64,000 bases of DNA, taken from NCBI GenBank assembly GCA_020638195.1, contig JACKJC010000001.1, positions 485,001-549,000 on the forward strand, in the 5' to 3' direction. The notes beneath the pieces were generated by a model, which was given only the letters and a program-made list of their open reading frames with translations, did no database searches and was not told where the DNA came from. Shown here piece by piece: positions 35,225 to 43,455 of this stretch. The position numbers and the translations under genes were made by a program. Numbering within the stretch: the first letter of the stretch is position 1; every line of letters starts with the position of its first letter. This DNA comes from Methylobacteriaceae bacterium. Its GTDB lineage: Bacteria; Pseudomonadota; Alphaproteobacteria; Rhizobiales; Beijerinckiaceae.

Positions 35225-35361
35225 GCATTTCACCTCTGTTCGCGCCCGCGCCGATTTTCGATCAATTTCCGCTCGTTTGCGCGGCCCGCCATGCGCAGCG
35301 AGCGTGGCAAACTGGGGAAATACCGGTTAGAAGACGCCGAAGCATTCACGGGGCTACGGAT

Positions 35362-35949
35362 ATGCGTCGCGCGACCGTTCAGCGCAAGACCAAGGAAACC
35401 GACATTTCCCTCGCCATCGCGCTCGATGGTTCAGGTAAGTCGGCCATTTCGACGGGCATCGGTTTTTTCGACCACATGCTGGACCAGATCGCCCGGCACG
35501 GCCTGTTCGATCTCGAAATCGCCGCCAAGGGCGACCTCCACATCGATGACCACCACACGGTCGAAGACGTCGGAATCGCGCTTGGTCAGGCGATCAAGCA
35601 GGCGCTCGGGGACCGAAAGGGCATCCGCCGCTATGCGACGGCTCATGTTCCGATGGACGAGGCGCTGACGCGCGTGTCCCTCGATCTCTCCGGCCGCGCC
35701 TTCCTTGTGTTCGATACGCAGTTCCCGACGCCCAAGATCGGAACGTTCGACACCGAGCTCGTCCGGGAATTCTTCCAGGCGCTGGCAGGAAATTGCGGCG
35801 CGAATGTCCATGTCGACAATATCAGGGGGGCCAACAGCCACCATATTGCCGAATCCTGCTTCAAGGCCTTGGCCCGGGCCTTGCGTGAGGCGGTGGAAAT
35901 CGATCCGCGTCAGTCTGACGCGATTCCCTCGACCAAAGGCGTCCTCTAG
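35362..35949 (+). CDS. hisB: Imidazoleglycerol-phosphate dehydratase
   Basis: Sixth step of histidine synthesis, a Mn-dependent dehydration. 195 residues, dehydratase domain only, without the phosphatase domain found in enterics. The two His-rich metal motifs are DDHHTVEDVG and SHHIAESCFKALARAL, and GFFDHMLDQIARHG is near the start. The ATG at 35362 follows GGGGCTACGGAT. It opens the run hisB-DUF2628-hisH-hisA-hisFE-coaA. Confidence 0.96.
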   Translation: MRRATVQRKTKETDISLAIALDGSGKSAISTGIGFFDHMLDQIARHGLFDLEIAAKGDLHIDDHHTVEDVGIALGQAIKQALGDRKGIRRYATAHVPMDEALTRVSLDLSGRAFLVFDTQFPTPKIGTFDTELVREFFQALAGNCGANVHVDNIRGANSHHIAESCFKALARALREAVEIDPRQSDAIPSTKGVL

Positions 35950-35953
35950 GCAG

Positions 35954-36355
35954 ATGGCTTCCGCGCCGACACTTTTCACGCTCCACCCGGGAGCCGCGGA
36001 TTCAAAGGCAGCGCCGCGTCTCGTGGCCTATCGGTTCTCCTGGGCGGGCTTTTGGCTCGGGCCGCTCTGGCTTCTGGCGCAGCGCCTGTGGATTGCGGCG
36101 ACTGTCGTAGCGGCAGTCGCGGTGATGCTCTCGCTGGCGGTCCGTTCCGGCGCCCTGAGCGGCGGCGCTGGCGCGCTAGCCTGGCTTCTCGTGGCGAGTC
36201 TGGTTGGGCTCGAGGGCCGGGAATGGCTCCGGCGGGCCTTGATCCGCCGCAGGGCGCCAATAGCCGGTTTGGCTTACGCGTACGATGAAGCAGATGCGTT
36301 CGCGAGCGCGGCGCTTCATTTGCGCGAGGAAGATGCCGAAAGGGCGGCGCCGTGA
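35954..36355 (+). CDS. DUF2628 membrane protein within the his cluster
   Basis: 133 residues. The N-terminal RLVAYRFSWAGFWLGPLWLLAQRLW is a DUF2628-type signature, and two further hydrophobic stretches follow (IAATVVAAVAVMLSLAV and GALAWLLVASLVGL). The C-terminus is charged. The ATG at 35954 is four bases past the hisB stop, and the stop overlaps the hisH GTG by four bases, so it is translationally wired into the histidine operon. Function is unknown; I cannot assign a catalytic role. Confidence 0.85.
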   Translation: MASAPTLFTLHPGAADSKAAPRLVAYRFSWAGFWLGPLWLLAQRLWIAATVVAAVAVMLSLAVRSGALSGGAGALAWLLVASLVGLEGREWLRRALIRRRAPIAGLAYAYDEADAFASAALHLREEDAERAAP

Positions 36356-37005
36356 CGGTAGCGTTGGTTGATTACGGCTCGGGCAATCTGCACTCGGCGC
36401 GCAAGGCGTTCGAGCGCGCCGCGCGCGAATGCGGACTGTCTGCCTCCAGCATCTCGGTCACGGCCGACCCGGACGTTGTCCGGTTGGCTGAGCGTGTCGT
36501 CCTGCCCGGCGTCGGCGCCTTTGCGGACTGCCGCAATGGCCTGACGGCGGTCGCGGGCATGACCGAGGCCCTGAGCGAAGCCGCCCTCCGCCGCGCCCGG
36601 CCTTTTCTGGGAATCTGCGTCGGAATGCAGCTCCTGGCCACGCGTGGCCTTGAACACGAGACTGTCGCGGGGCTCGACTGGATCGGCGGCGACGTCGTGC
36701 AGATCGAGCCGAGCGACGCATCGCTCAAGGTGCCGCATATGGGCTGGAACACGTTGACGGCGCGGCGCGCACATGCGCTGTTGAAAGACCTGCCGTTGGG
36801 CGAAACCGGGCTCCACGCCTATTTCGTGCATTCCTACCAATTCAAGCCGCGCGAACCGGCCGCCGTCGTCGCTGAAACCGAATATGGCGGTCCTCTGACC
36901 GCCATGATCGGGCGCGACAATATCGCTGGCGTGCAATTTCATCCCGAGAAGAGCCAGTCACTCGGGCTGAAGCTCATCTCGAACTTTCTCCGGTGGTCGC
37001 CGTGA
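36352..37005 (+). CDS. hisH: Imidazole glycerol phosphate synthase, glutaminase subunit HisH
   Basis: Releases ammonia from glutamine and channels it to HisF. 217 residues. Class I amidotransferase features: DYGSGNLHS at the N-terminus, the nucleophile Cys in FLGICVGMQLL, and the His-Glu pair in VQFHPEKSQSLG. The GTG start overlaps the DUF2628 stop (GTGA), and the stop overlaps the hisA GTG in the same way. Confidence 0.96.
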   Translation: MTVALVDYGSGNLHSARKAFERAARECGLSASSISVTADPDVVRLAERVVLPGVGAFADCRNGLTAVAGMTEALSEAALRRARPFLGICVGMQLLATRGLEHETVAGLDWIGGDVVQIEPSDASLKVPHMGWNTLTARRAHALLKDLPLGETGLHAYFVHSYQFKPREPAAVVAETEYGGPLTAMIGRDNIAGVQFHPEKSQSLGLKLISNFLRWSP

Positions 37006-37748
37006 TCCTGTTTCCTGCTATCGACCTCAAGAACGGCGAATGTGTTCGGCTCGTCCACGGCGACATGGACAAGGCGACAGTGTTCAATGTCGATCCGGTG
37101 GCGCAGGCGGTCGAGTTCGAACAGCTCGGCTTCGAATATCTGCATGTCGTCGATCTCGACGGGGCGTTTGCCGGTCGACCGGTCAACGCGCAGGCGGTCG
37201 AAGGCATGCTGGCCCGGCTCAAGATCCCCGTGCAGCTCGGCGGCGGGATCCGGGACCTGCGCACGATCGAAGGCTGGCTCGGCAAGGGCGTGACACGCGT
37301 CATCATCGGCACGGCGGCGGTCCGCGACCCCAGTCTCGTCCGGGAAGCGGCGCGGCTCTATCCCGGTCGAATCGCGGTCGGCATTGACGCGCGCGAGGGG
37401 CTCGTCGCCATCGAGGGGTGGGCGCGAACCTCCACCGCGACGGCCGTCGATATCGGCAGGCGCTTCGAGGACGCCGGCGTGGCAGCCATCATCTACACCG
37501 ACATCATGCGCGACGGCGTCATGCTCGGCCTCAATATCGAGGCGACGCTCGCGCTCGCCGAAGCGGTTTCGATTCCCGTCATCGCGTCGGGCGGCCTTGC
37601 GTCGCTGGACGATGTCCGGCGGCTGCTGAAGCCCGATTGCGCGCGTCTGGCCGGCGCCATCTCCGGTCGTGCGCTCTACGACGGGCGTCTGCGAGCCGAC
37701 GAAGCCCTCGCGCTGATCAAGCAGGCCCGCGAGAACGTCCGTGCTTAA
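37002..37748 (+). CDS. hisA: ProFAR isomerase HisA
   Basis: Isomerises ProFAR to PRFAR, the substrate of HisF. A TIM barrel of 248 residues from the GTG at 37002, which gives MILFPAIDLKNGECVRL and a 4-nt GTGA overlap with hisH; a GTG at 36993 would add three residues. The catalytic aspartates are in PAIDLKNG and YTDIMRDGVM. The stop overlaps the start of hisF by 8 nt. Confidence 0.96.
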   Translation: MILFPAIDLKNGECVRLVHGDMDKATVFNVDPVAQAVEFEQLGFEYLHVVDLDGAFAGRPVNAQAVEGMLARLKIPVQLGGGIRDLRTIEGWLGKGVTRVIIGTAAVRDPSLVREAARLYPGRIAVGIDAREGLVAIEGWARTSTATAVDIGRRFEDAGVAAIIYTDIMRDGVMLGLNIEATLALAEAVSIPVIASGGLASLDDVRRLLKPDCARLAGAISGRALYDGRLRADEALALIKQARENVRA

Positions 37749-38841
37749 GAAGCGACTTATTCCTTGCCTCGACGTAAAGGACGGACGGGTCGTCAAGGGC
37801 GTCAACTTCGTCGATCTGCGCGATGCGGGCGATCCCGTGGAATGCGCGATCGCCTATGACGCCGCTGGCGCCGACGAACTCTGTTTCCTCGACATCACGG
37901 CGACGCACGAGAATCGCGGCATCATTTTCGACGTGGTCCAGCGGACGGCGGAGGCCTGCTTCATGCCGCTGACCGTCGGCGGCGGCGTCAGGGCGACCGA
38001 CGATATCCGGAAATTGCTGCTGGCCGGCGCAGACAAGGTTTCGATCAATTCGGCAGCCGTCGCCAATCGGACGTTCGTGCGCGACGCGGCGGAAAAGTTC
38101 GGCAGCCAGTGCATCGTCGTGGCGATCGACGCCAAGCGCGTCGGCGACCATTGGGAAATTTTCACCCATGGCGGTCGCAAACCGACAGGGATCGACGCCA
38201 TCTCGTTCGCGCGCGAGGTCGTCTCGCTCGGCGCCGGCGAGTTGCTTCTGACCTCGATGGACCGCGACGGCACGAAGAGCGGATTCGATCTGGAACTGAC
38301 CCGCGCGATCGCCGATTCCGTCTCGGTTCCGGTCATCGCGTCCGGCGGCGTAGGCCAGCTCGAGCATCTCGTCGAAGGAGTACGGGATGGCCACGCCTCC
38401 GCCGTGCTGGCGGCGTCAATTTTCCATTTCGGGACGTTCACGATCCGCGAGGCGAAGGACTACATGGCGAATGCCGGGCTGCCGATGCGGCTCGACGCCT
38501 CCGCGTCCGATACGTTCACATTGGAACGACTTCGCGATGTTGTCGCGGCCCGCGCCGGCTCCAATGACGCCGGCTCATATACGCGCAAGCTGATCGAGGG
38601 CGGAATGCCGCGCATTTCCAAGAAGTTCGGCGAGGAAGCCGTCGAGGCGGTGATTGCCGCCTGCGCTGGCGATGCGCGCGAACTCGTTTCGGAGAGCGCG
38701 GATGTCCTATACCATCTGATGGTCCTGCTGCACGCCAAGGGCATTGCGCTGGAAGAGGTTTTCGCCGAACTTCAACGACGGACGCGACAATCCGGCCTTC
38801 AGGAAAAAGCCTCGCGTAAGAGCAGTTCGGGCGAAGGTTGA
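37741..38841 (+). CDS. hisF: HisF-HisE fusion: IGP synthase cyclase subunit with phosphoribosyl-ATP pyrophosphatase
   Basis: One uninterrupted frame of 366 residues. Residues 1 to about 252 are a full HisF barrel (RLIPCLDVKDGRVVKG with the first catalytic Asp, LLTSMDRDGTKSG with the second), which closes the imidazole ring of IGP. Residues from about 257 to 366 are a full HisE (FTLERL, SYTRKLIEGGMPRISKKFGEEAVE, ADVLYHLMVLL), which hydrolyses PR-ATP to PR-AMP. The linker is only about five residues (DASAS). An internal ATG at 38485 could also start a separate HisE. Usually hisF and hisE are adjacent separate genes in this group. A missed stop through sequence error is the main alternative. Confidence 0.9.
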   Translation: MLKKRLIPCLDVKDGRVVKGVNFVDLRDAGDPVECAIAYDAAGADELCFLDITATHENRGIIFDVVQRTAEACFMPLTVGGGVRATDDIRKLLLAGADKVSINSAAVANRTFVRDAAEKFGSQCIVVAIDAKRVGDHWEIFTHGGRKPTGIDAISFAREVVSLGAGELLLTSMDRDGTKSGFDLELTRAIADSVSVPVIASGGVGQLEHLVEGVRDGHASAVLAASIFHFGTFTIREAKDYMANAGLPMRLDASASDTFTLERLRDVVAARAGSNDAGSYTRKLIEGGMPRISKKFGEEAVEAVIAACAGDARELVSESADVLYHLMVLLHAKGIALEEVFAELQRRTRQSGLQEKASRKSSSGEG

Positions 38842-38855
38842 GAGTGCGGAGCGAC

Positions 38856-39824
38856 ATGGACGAGCGGGTTGGCCACAACCGGGCGAACGGGACCGTGTCG
38901 CCCTATCGCTATTTCACACGCAACGAATGGGCGGCGCTGCGCGCGGATACGCCTCTCACGCTGACGATCGACGATCTGACGAAGCTTCAGTCTATCAATG
39001 ATCCGATCTCGGTCGAGGAAGTCATCGCGATCTATCTGCCGCTATCGCGCCTGCTGGCGCTTTATGTCGCGGCCACGCAGGGCCTGTTCAAGGCGACGCA
39101 GCGCTTTCTCGGCGCCGAGGATGGCAAGGTTCCCTACATCATCGGCGTGGCGGGCTCGGTTTCGGCCGGCAAGTCGACGAGCGCGCGCGTCCTGCAAGCC
39201 TTGCTGTCGCGCTGGCCCAATACGCCGAACGTGCAACTCGTGACCACAGACGGCTTTCTCCTCCCGAACGCGGTTCTCGAGCGCGAGCGTCTTATGGAGA
39301 AAAAGGGCTTTCCAGAAAGCTATGACCAGGCCGCGCTCATTCGTTTCCTGTCCGACGTCAAGGCCGGTCAGGCGCGGGTCGAGGCGCCGATCTATTCGCA
39401 TCTGACCTACGACATCATTCCTGGAAAGACTGTCACCGTCGACCGTCCCGATATTCTGATCGTGGAAGGGGTGAATGTCCTGCAACCCAGCAGGCTTTCA
39501 CGCGACGCCAACGAAACGCCGTTCGTATCGGACTTCTTCGACTTTTCCGTCTACCTGCATGCCGAAGAGTCGATCCTTGAGCGTTGGTATGTCGACCGCT
39601 TCATGCGTCTGCGAGAAACGGCGTTCCGCGATCCGCAATCCTATTTCCGAAAATACGCTGATCTGAGCGACGACGAAGCGATGGAAGTGGCGACGTCTAT
39701 CTGGTCGCGCATCAATCTTCGCAACTTGCACGAGAACATTTTTCCGACGCGGGCGCGCGCCAGCCTCGTGCTGACCAAGGGCGACTCCCACAAGATCGAG
39801 CAAGTCGCGCTGCGCAAACTGTAG
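38856..39824 (+). CDS. coaA: Type I pantothenate kinase
   Basis: First committed step of CoA synthesis: phosphorylates pantothenate. 322 residues from the ATG at 38856, four bases after GGAG. The P-loop is GVAGSVSAGKSTSARVL, followed by LVTTDGFLLPN and the IVEGVNVLQ segment. It lies 14 nt past the HisF-HisE stop and is probably co-transcribed with the his genes; the his-coaA order is common in the Hyphomicrobiales. It ends six bases from convergent potF-like. Confidence 0.96.
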   Translation: MDERVGHNRANGTVSPYRYFTRNEWAALRADTPLTLTIDDLTKLQSINDPISVEEVIAIYLPLSRLLALYVAATQGLFKATQRFLGAEDGKVPYIIGVAGSVSAGKSTSARVLQALLSRWPNTPNVQLVTTDGFLLPNAVLERERLMEKKGFPESYDQAALIRFLSDVKAGQARVEAPIYSHLTYDIIPGKTVTVDRPDILIVEGVNVLQPSRLSRDANETPFVSDFFDFSVYLHAEESILERWYVDRFMRLRETAFRDPQSYFRKYADLSDDEAMEVATSIWSRINLRNLHENIFPTRARASLVLTKGDSHKIEQVALRKL

Positions 39825-39830
39825 ATCGTT

Positions 39831-40949
39831 TCAGCGGCCGAGCTTCACGCGAGTCCATTCGCGCGTGATGATCTTCTGGATATCTGCTTCCTTGGTCGAG
39901 ACTGTGAAGAGCTTCTGCGCCATAGCCTCGTCAGGATAGATTGATCGGTTTTCGGCGATGGCGGTCGGCAGGAGCGCCTTGGCGGACGAGACCGGGTTGG
40001 CGAAATTCGTCACGCCGGTATTGCGCGCAGCGATTTCGGGACGCAGCAGGAAGTCGATGAACTTGTGCGCCTCCGTCACGTGCTGTGCGTCTTTCGGAAT
40101 GGCGAGCGCGTCGATCGACATGAGCGTCCCTTCGCGCGGGATCACATAGCCGATATCGACTCCGGCGCCGGCTTCGCGCGCCCGGTTGCGCGCCTGAAAA
40201 CTGTCGCCCGCCCAGCCGATCGCCACGCAAATGTCGCCGTTTGCGAGCGCATTGATATATTCCGACGAATGAAATTTTCGGACGTAGCGACGCACGCGCG
40301 AGACGACCTCGGCAGCCTTGTGAATGCTCGCCGCATCGCGCAGCTCCGGTGAAAGACCGCTGTACTTGGCTGCGATGGCGAGAATGTCTTCGGGACTGTC
40401 GAGAAAATAGACGCCGCAATCCGCGAGCTTCTTCATGTTCTCCGGCTTGAAGACGATGTCCCAGCTGTCCAGAGGCTTGTCGCCGAGCCGCTCTTTGACC
40501 TTGGCGGAATTGTAGGCGATGCCGGTGGTGAACCACATGTACGGCACGGCGAACTCGTTGCCCGGGTCGTAGACGGCGAGGCGCGCCGCGATCTTGGGAT
40601 CGACGCCCTTGAGATTGGGCAGGAGCGCCTTGTTCAGCTTCTGAAACACGCCAGCTTTGATCTGGCGCTGCAAGAAGGTCGCCGAGGGTACGACGATGTC
40701 GTATCCGGTGCCGCCCGCAAGCAGCCGCGTCTCCAGGATTTCGTTGGAATCATAGGTGTCGTAGATGACCTTGATCCCGGTTTCCTTGGTGAATTCCTCG
40801 AGCGTCTTCTGGTCGATATAATCGGTCCAGTTGGCGACGTTCAGCGTCGATTCCGCCCGCGCTGTGGGCGCGGAGAAAAACGGCGCGAGGCAAAGGCCAA
40901 GCAGGAGCGCGTTCTGCGCGAGACGGCGTAGCGAAGAGATCAAGGTCAT
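39831..40949 (-). CDS. Polyamine (putrescine) ABC transporter substrate-binding protein, PotF-like
   Basis: Periplasmic binding protein of 372 residues. A signal peptide of about 31 residues ends at TARA before ESTLNVANWTDYIDQKTLEEF, the start typical of PotD/PotF. NEILETRLLAGGTGYDIVVPS and VAIGWAGDSFQARNRA further support the PotF type. No permease or ATPase gene lies beside it, so its transporter must be encoded elsewhere or it has another role. It diverges from mmcB across 44 bp. Confidence 0.9.
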   Translation of the reverse strand: MTLISSLRRLAQNALLLGLCLAPFFSAPTARAESTLNVANWTDYIDQKTLEEFTKETGIKVIYDTYDSNEILETRLLAGGTGYDIVVPSATFLQRQIKAGVFQKLNKALLPNLKGVDPKIAARLAVYDPGNEFAVPYMWFTTGIAYNSAKVKERLGDKPLDSWDIVFKPENMKKLADCGVYFLDSPEDILAIAAKYSGLSPELRDAASIHKAAEVVSRVRRYVRKFHSSEYINALANGDICVAIGWAGDSFQARNRAREAGAGVDIGYVIPREGTLMSIDALAIPKDAQHVTEAHKFIDFLLRPEIAARNTGVTNFANPVSSAKALLPTAIAENRSIYPDEAMAQKLFTVSTKEADIQKIITREWTRVKLGR

Positions 40950-40993
40950 GATGCGATACTATTCGTCCCGCCCCGTATGTCGATTGGCGTTCG

Positions 40994-41458
40994 ATGAATG
41001 ATGGCGCCATTCCGTTGCTGCCGGTGGCGGAACGGGCGCCGGCCATCGCCCGCGGCGTCTGCCGCCTTCTGGCCGCGGCCGGCGCCTCGACCGTACTGGA
41101 GATACGGCTCCCGGATGGGCGGCGGGCGGATGTCATGGCCGTTCAACCCGACGGCACGATCCATATCGTCGAAATAAAATCCTGCATCGCGGATTTCCGC
41201 AGCGACCGCAAATGGCCCGACTACAGGGAATTCTGCGATTCCCTGTATTTCGCGATCGATCTCGCGACGCCTCAGGCGATCATTCCGGAGGCAGCCGGGC
41301 TGATCGTCGCCGACAATTATGGAGCCCGGATCCTGCGTGGCGGGATCGAGCATCGCCTCTCCGCCGCGCGCCGCAAGGCGGTGACGCTCCGCTTTGCAAG
41401 GACGGCCGCGGACCGCCTGCTCGCGATCCATGATCCGATGTGTCGATCGGGACTTTGA
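40994..41458 (+). CDS. mmcB: MmcB-family DNA repair protein
   Basis: 154 residues with a restriction-endonuclease-like core: LPDGRRADVMAVQPDG, HIVEIKSCIADFRSDRKWPDYREFCDSLYFAI, where the D...ExK pattern is visible. Relatives in Caulobacter are SOS-regulated and help survival after mitomycin C. I saw no GTTC-N7-GTTC LexA box in the short upstream gap, so regulation here may differ. It ends five bases from convergent regA. Confidence 0.88.
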   Translation: MNDGAIPLLPVAERAPAIARGVCRLLAAAGASTVLEIRLPDGRRADVMAVQPDGTIHIVEIKSCIADFRSDRKWPDYREFCDSLYFAIDLATPQAIIPEAAGLIVADNYGARILRGGIEHRLSAARRKAVTLRFARTAADRLLAIHDPMCRSGL

Positions 41459-41463
41459 ACGCC

Positions 41464-42045
41464 TCAGCGCGGCGCGCGCTTTGCCAGTATGCGCTGCAGC
41501 GTGCGCCGGTGCATGCTGAGCCGGCGGGCCGTTTCCGAAACGTTGCGGCCGCACAATTCATAGACGCGCTGGATGTGTTCCCAACGCACCCGATCGGCCG
41601 ACATCGGATTTTCCGGCAGCTGTGCATGGTCCGGCGTGATCGAGCGCAGCGCCGCATCGATGTCGTCTGCGTCGGCCGGCTTGGCGAGATAGTCGAAGGC
41701 GCCCATCTTTACCGCCGTCACGGCGGTTGCGATGTTGCCATATCCGGTCAGGATGACGCCGCGCGCTTCCGGGCGACGCAATTTGAGTTCCGAAATGATG
41801 TCGAGCCCGTTGCCGTCGCCGAGCCGCATGTCGATCACGGCGAATGCGGGCGGCGCCGCCTCAATGGCCTTGATGCCCTCGAGTACCGAATTTGCGGTCT
41901 GGACAACGTAGCCGCGCGCTTCCATGGCGCGCGCGAGGCGGCCGAGGAATGCGGAATCGTCGTCGACGATCAGCAGCGAGCGGTCGTCTGGTAAACCGTC
42001 GCCAGGTGAATGCCGGGATTCCGGAACAGGTCCCTCGTTGCTCAT
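41464..42045 (-). CDS. RegA/PrrA/ActR redox response regulator
   Basis: Global redox response regulator. 193 residues from the ATG at 42045. The receiver domain begins SLLIVDDDSAFLGRLARAM; the phospho-acceptor Asp is in AVIDMRLGDGNGLD, and the conserved Lys in YLAKPADADDID. After a linker, the C-terminal Fis-type HTH reads GRNVSETARRLSMHRRTLQRILAKRAPR in two parts, nearly identical to RegA/ActR. The kinase gene regB is 57 nt upstream on the same strand. Targets in relatives include photosynthesis, respiration, and C and N fixation. Confidence 0.94.
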   Translation of the reverse strand: MSNEGPVPESRHSPGDGLPDDRSLLIVDDDSAFLGRLARAMEARGYVVQTANSVLEGIKAIEAAPPAFAVIDMRLGDGNGLDIISELKLRRPEARGVILTGYGNIATAVTAVKMGAFDYLAKPADADDIDAALRSITPDHAQLPENPMSADRVRWEHIQRVYELCGRNVSETARRLSMHRRTLQRILAKRAPR

Positions 42046-42102
42046 AGCCGCTCTATCCGGGTTTGACCCCACCTCGTCAAGTCGGGAATTCGCCAGCGTC
42101 GG

Positions 42103-43416
42103 CTAGGCCGCCGACTGGCGGCGCTCGAATTCGGCCCGCGGCCAGACAATCTGGACGACGGCGCCGGTCGCCGGGCCCGGCTTGTTTGCGAGGCGTACGC
42201 TTGCGCCGGAGCGCTCGAGCAATGTCTTCGCGATGAAGAGGCCGAGGCCCAGCCCCGTCGTCTCGTCGATCTTGGCGCGCCGGTCCGCCGCGCGCGTCGT
42301 GACATACGGCTCCCCGAGGCTGGACAGGATTTCCGGGGCGAAGCCGGGTCCATCGTCCGCGATCGTGACGATCACCTCGGACGAGTTCCATTCTGCGCGC
42401 GTCTCGACCTCCGACCGTGCGAAATCGACCGCATTCTCGATCAAGTTACCCAGACCATAGAGTACGCCCGGGCTACGGGCGCAGATCGGTTCGGGCGCGG
42501 GGCCATTCATCTCGACCGTCGCCTTCACATCAAAATTCCGGTGAGGCTGGATCACCTCTTCGAGCAGTACGCTGAGCGTCATGTTGGTCAGCATGCTTCC
42601 AGGATCATCGCCGAGCGACGTCAGTTTCCCCAAAATCTCGCGACAACGCCGAACCTGCTGCGAAAGCAGATCGAGATCGTCCTGCGCCGGCGCGGATTTC
42701 GGATTCCTGGTCCATTCCTTCGTGACCAGCGCGATGGTCGCGAGCGGCGTGCCGAGTTCGTGCGCCGCGGCGGCTGCAAGCCCATCCAGCTGACTGAGAT
42801 GCTGCTCGCGGGCGAGCACGAGTTCGGTCGCCGCCAGCGCGTCCGACAGGAGACGCGCCTCCTCGGCGACCCGGCTGGCGTAGAGCGCCACGAAAATACC
42901 GGCCAGACCCAACGCTACCCAGATCCCGGCGCGATAGACTGGCGGCAGGCTGAGCGCCGCACCTTCGATCCAGGGCAGCGGCTGGTTGTAGAAGGCGAGA
43001 ACGAGCGCGAGCACGATCATCAACGCGACGAGATAGGCGGCCTGCCCGCGCGGCAGGGAAACTGCGCCGATCACCACCGGTGCGAGCGCGAGAACAACGA
43101 ATGGATTGTCGAGGCCGCCCGTCAAATACAGAAGTGCTGCGAGTTGCAGGAGATCGAAGGTCAGCAGCGCGGTCGCCGGCCATTCGGCGAGCCGGTGATT
43201 GCGCTGGAAGCGAAGACGAAGCCCGACGTTCAGCGCCGCAGAAGCCCCGACCGCCGCCAGACAGGGAGCGATCGGCAGCGGAAAGCGCAGGCCGTAGTGA
43301 ACGATCAGGATCGCAACGAGCTGGCCCGCCACGGCGAGCCAGCGCAGGCGTACAAGCGTATCGACACGCAACCGGCGCGCGCGCGTGCCGACATTCTCAA
43401 GCGAGAGATCCGTCAT
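42103..43416 (-). CDS. RegB/PrrB/ActS redox sensor histidine kinase
   Basis: 437 residues. Six N-terminal membrane segments include the quinone-site heptapeptide GGLDNPF, a RegB hallmark. The H-box is AAAAHELGTPLATIALV. A cysteine in QQVRRCREILGKL corresponds in my view to the redox-switch cysteine of RegB. N and G boxes are NLIENAVDFA and DDGPGFAPEI. It precedes regA, so the pair is a complete two-component system sensing redox state through the quinone pool. Confidence 0.94.
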   Translation of the reverse strand: MTDLSLENVGTRARRLRVDTLVRLRWLAVAGQLVAILIVHYGLRFPLPIAPCLAAVGASAALNVGLRLRFQRNHRLAEWPATALLTFDLLQLAALLYLTGGLDNPFVVLALAPVVIGAVSLPRGQAAYLVALMIVLALVLAFYNQPLPWIEGAALSLPPVYRAGIWVALGLAGIFVALYASRVAEEARLLSDALAATELVLAREQHLSQLDGLAAAAAHELGTPLATIALVTKEWTRNPKSAPAQDDLDLLSQQVRRCREILGKLTSLGDDPGSMLTNMTLSVLLEEVIQPHRNFDVKATVEMNGPAPEPICARSPGVLYGLGNLIENAVDFARSEVETRAEWNSSEVIVTIADDGPGFAPEILSSLGEPYVTTRAADRRAKIDETTGLGLGLFIAKTLLERSGASVRLANKPGPATGAVVQIVWPRAEFERRQSAA

Positions 43417-43455
43417 CGCGGCATTTGTGCCGCATTCCCGCGCAAACGCAAACGA

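Noticed and set aside
40950..40993. LexA (SOS) box upstream of mmcB
   Set aside because: Only a single GTTC near 40987 is visible; the GTTC-N7-GTTC pattern of alphaproteobacterial SOS boxes is not complete.
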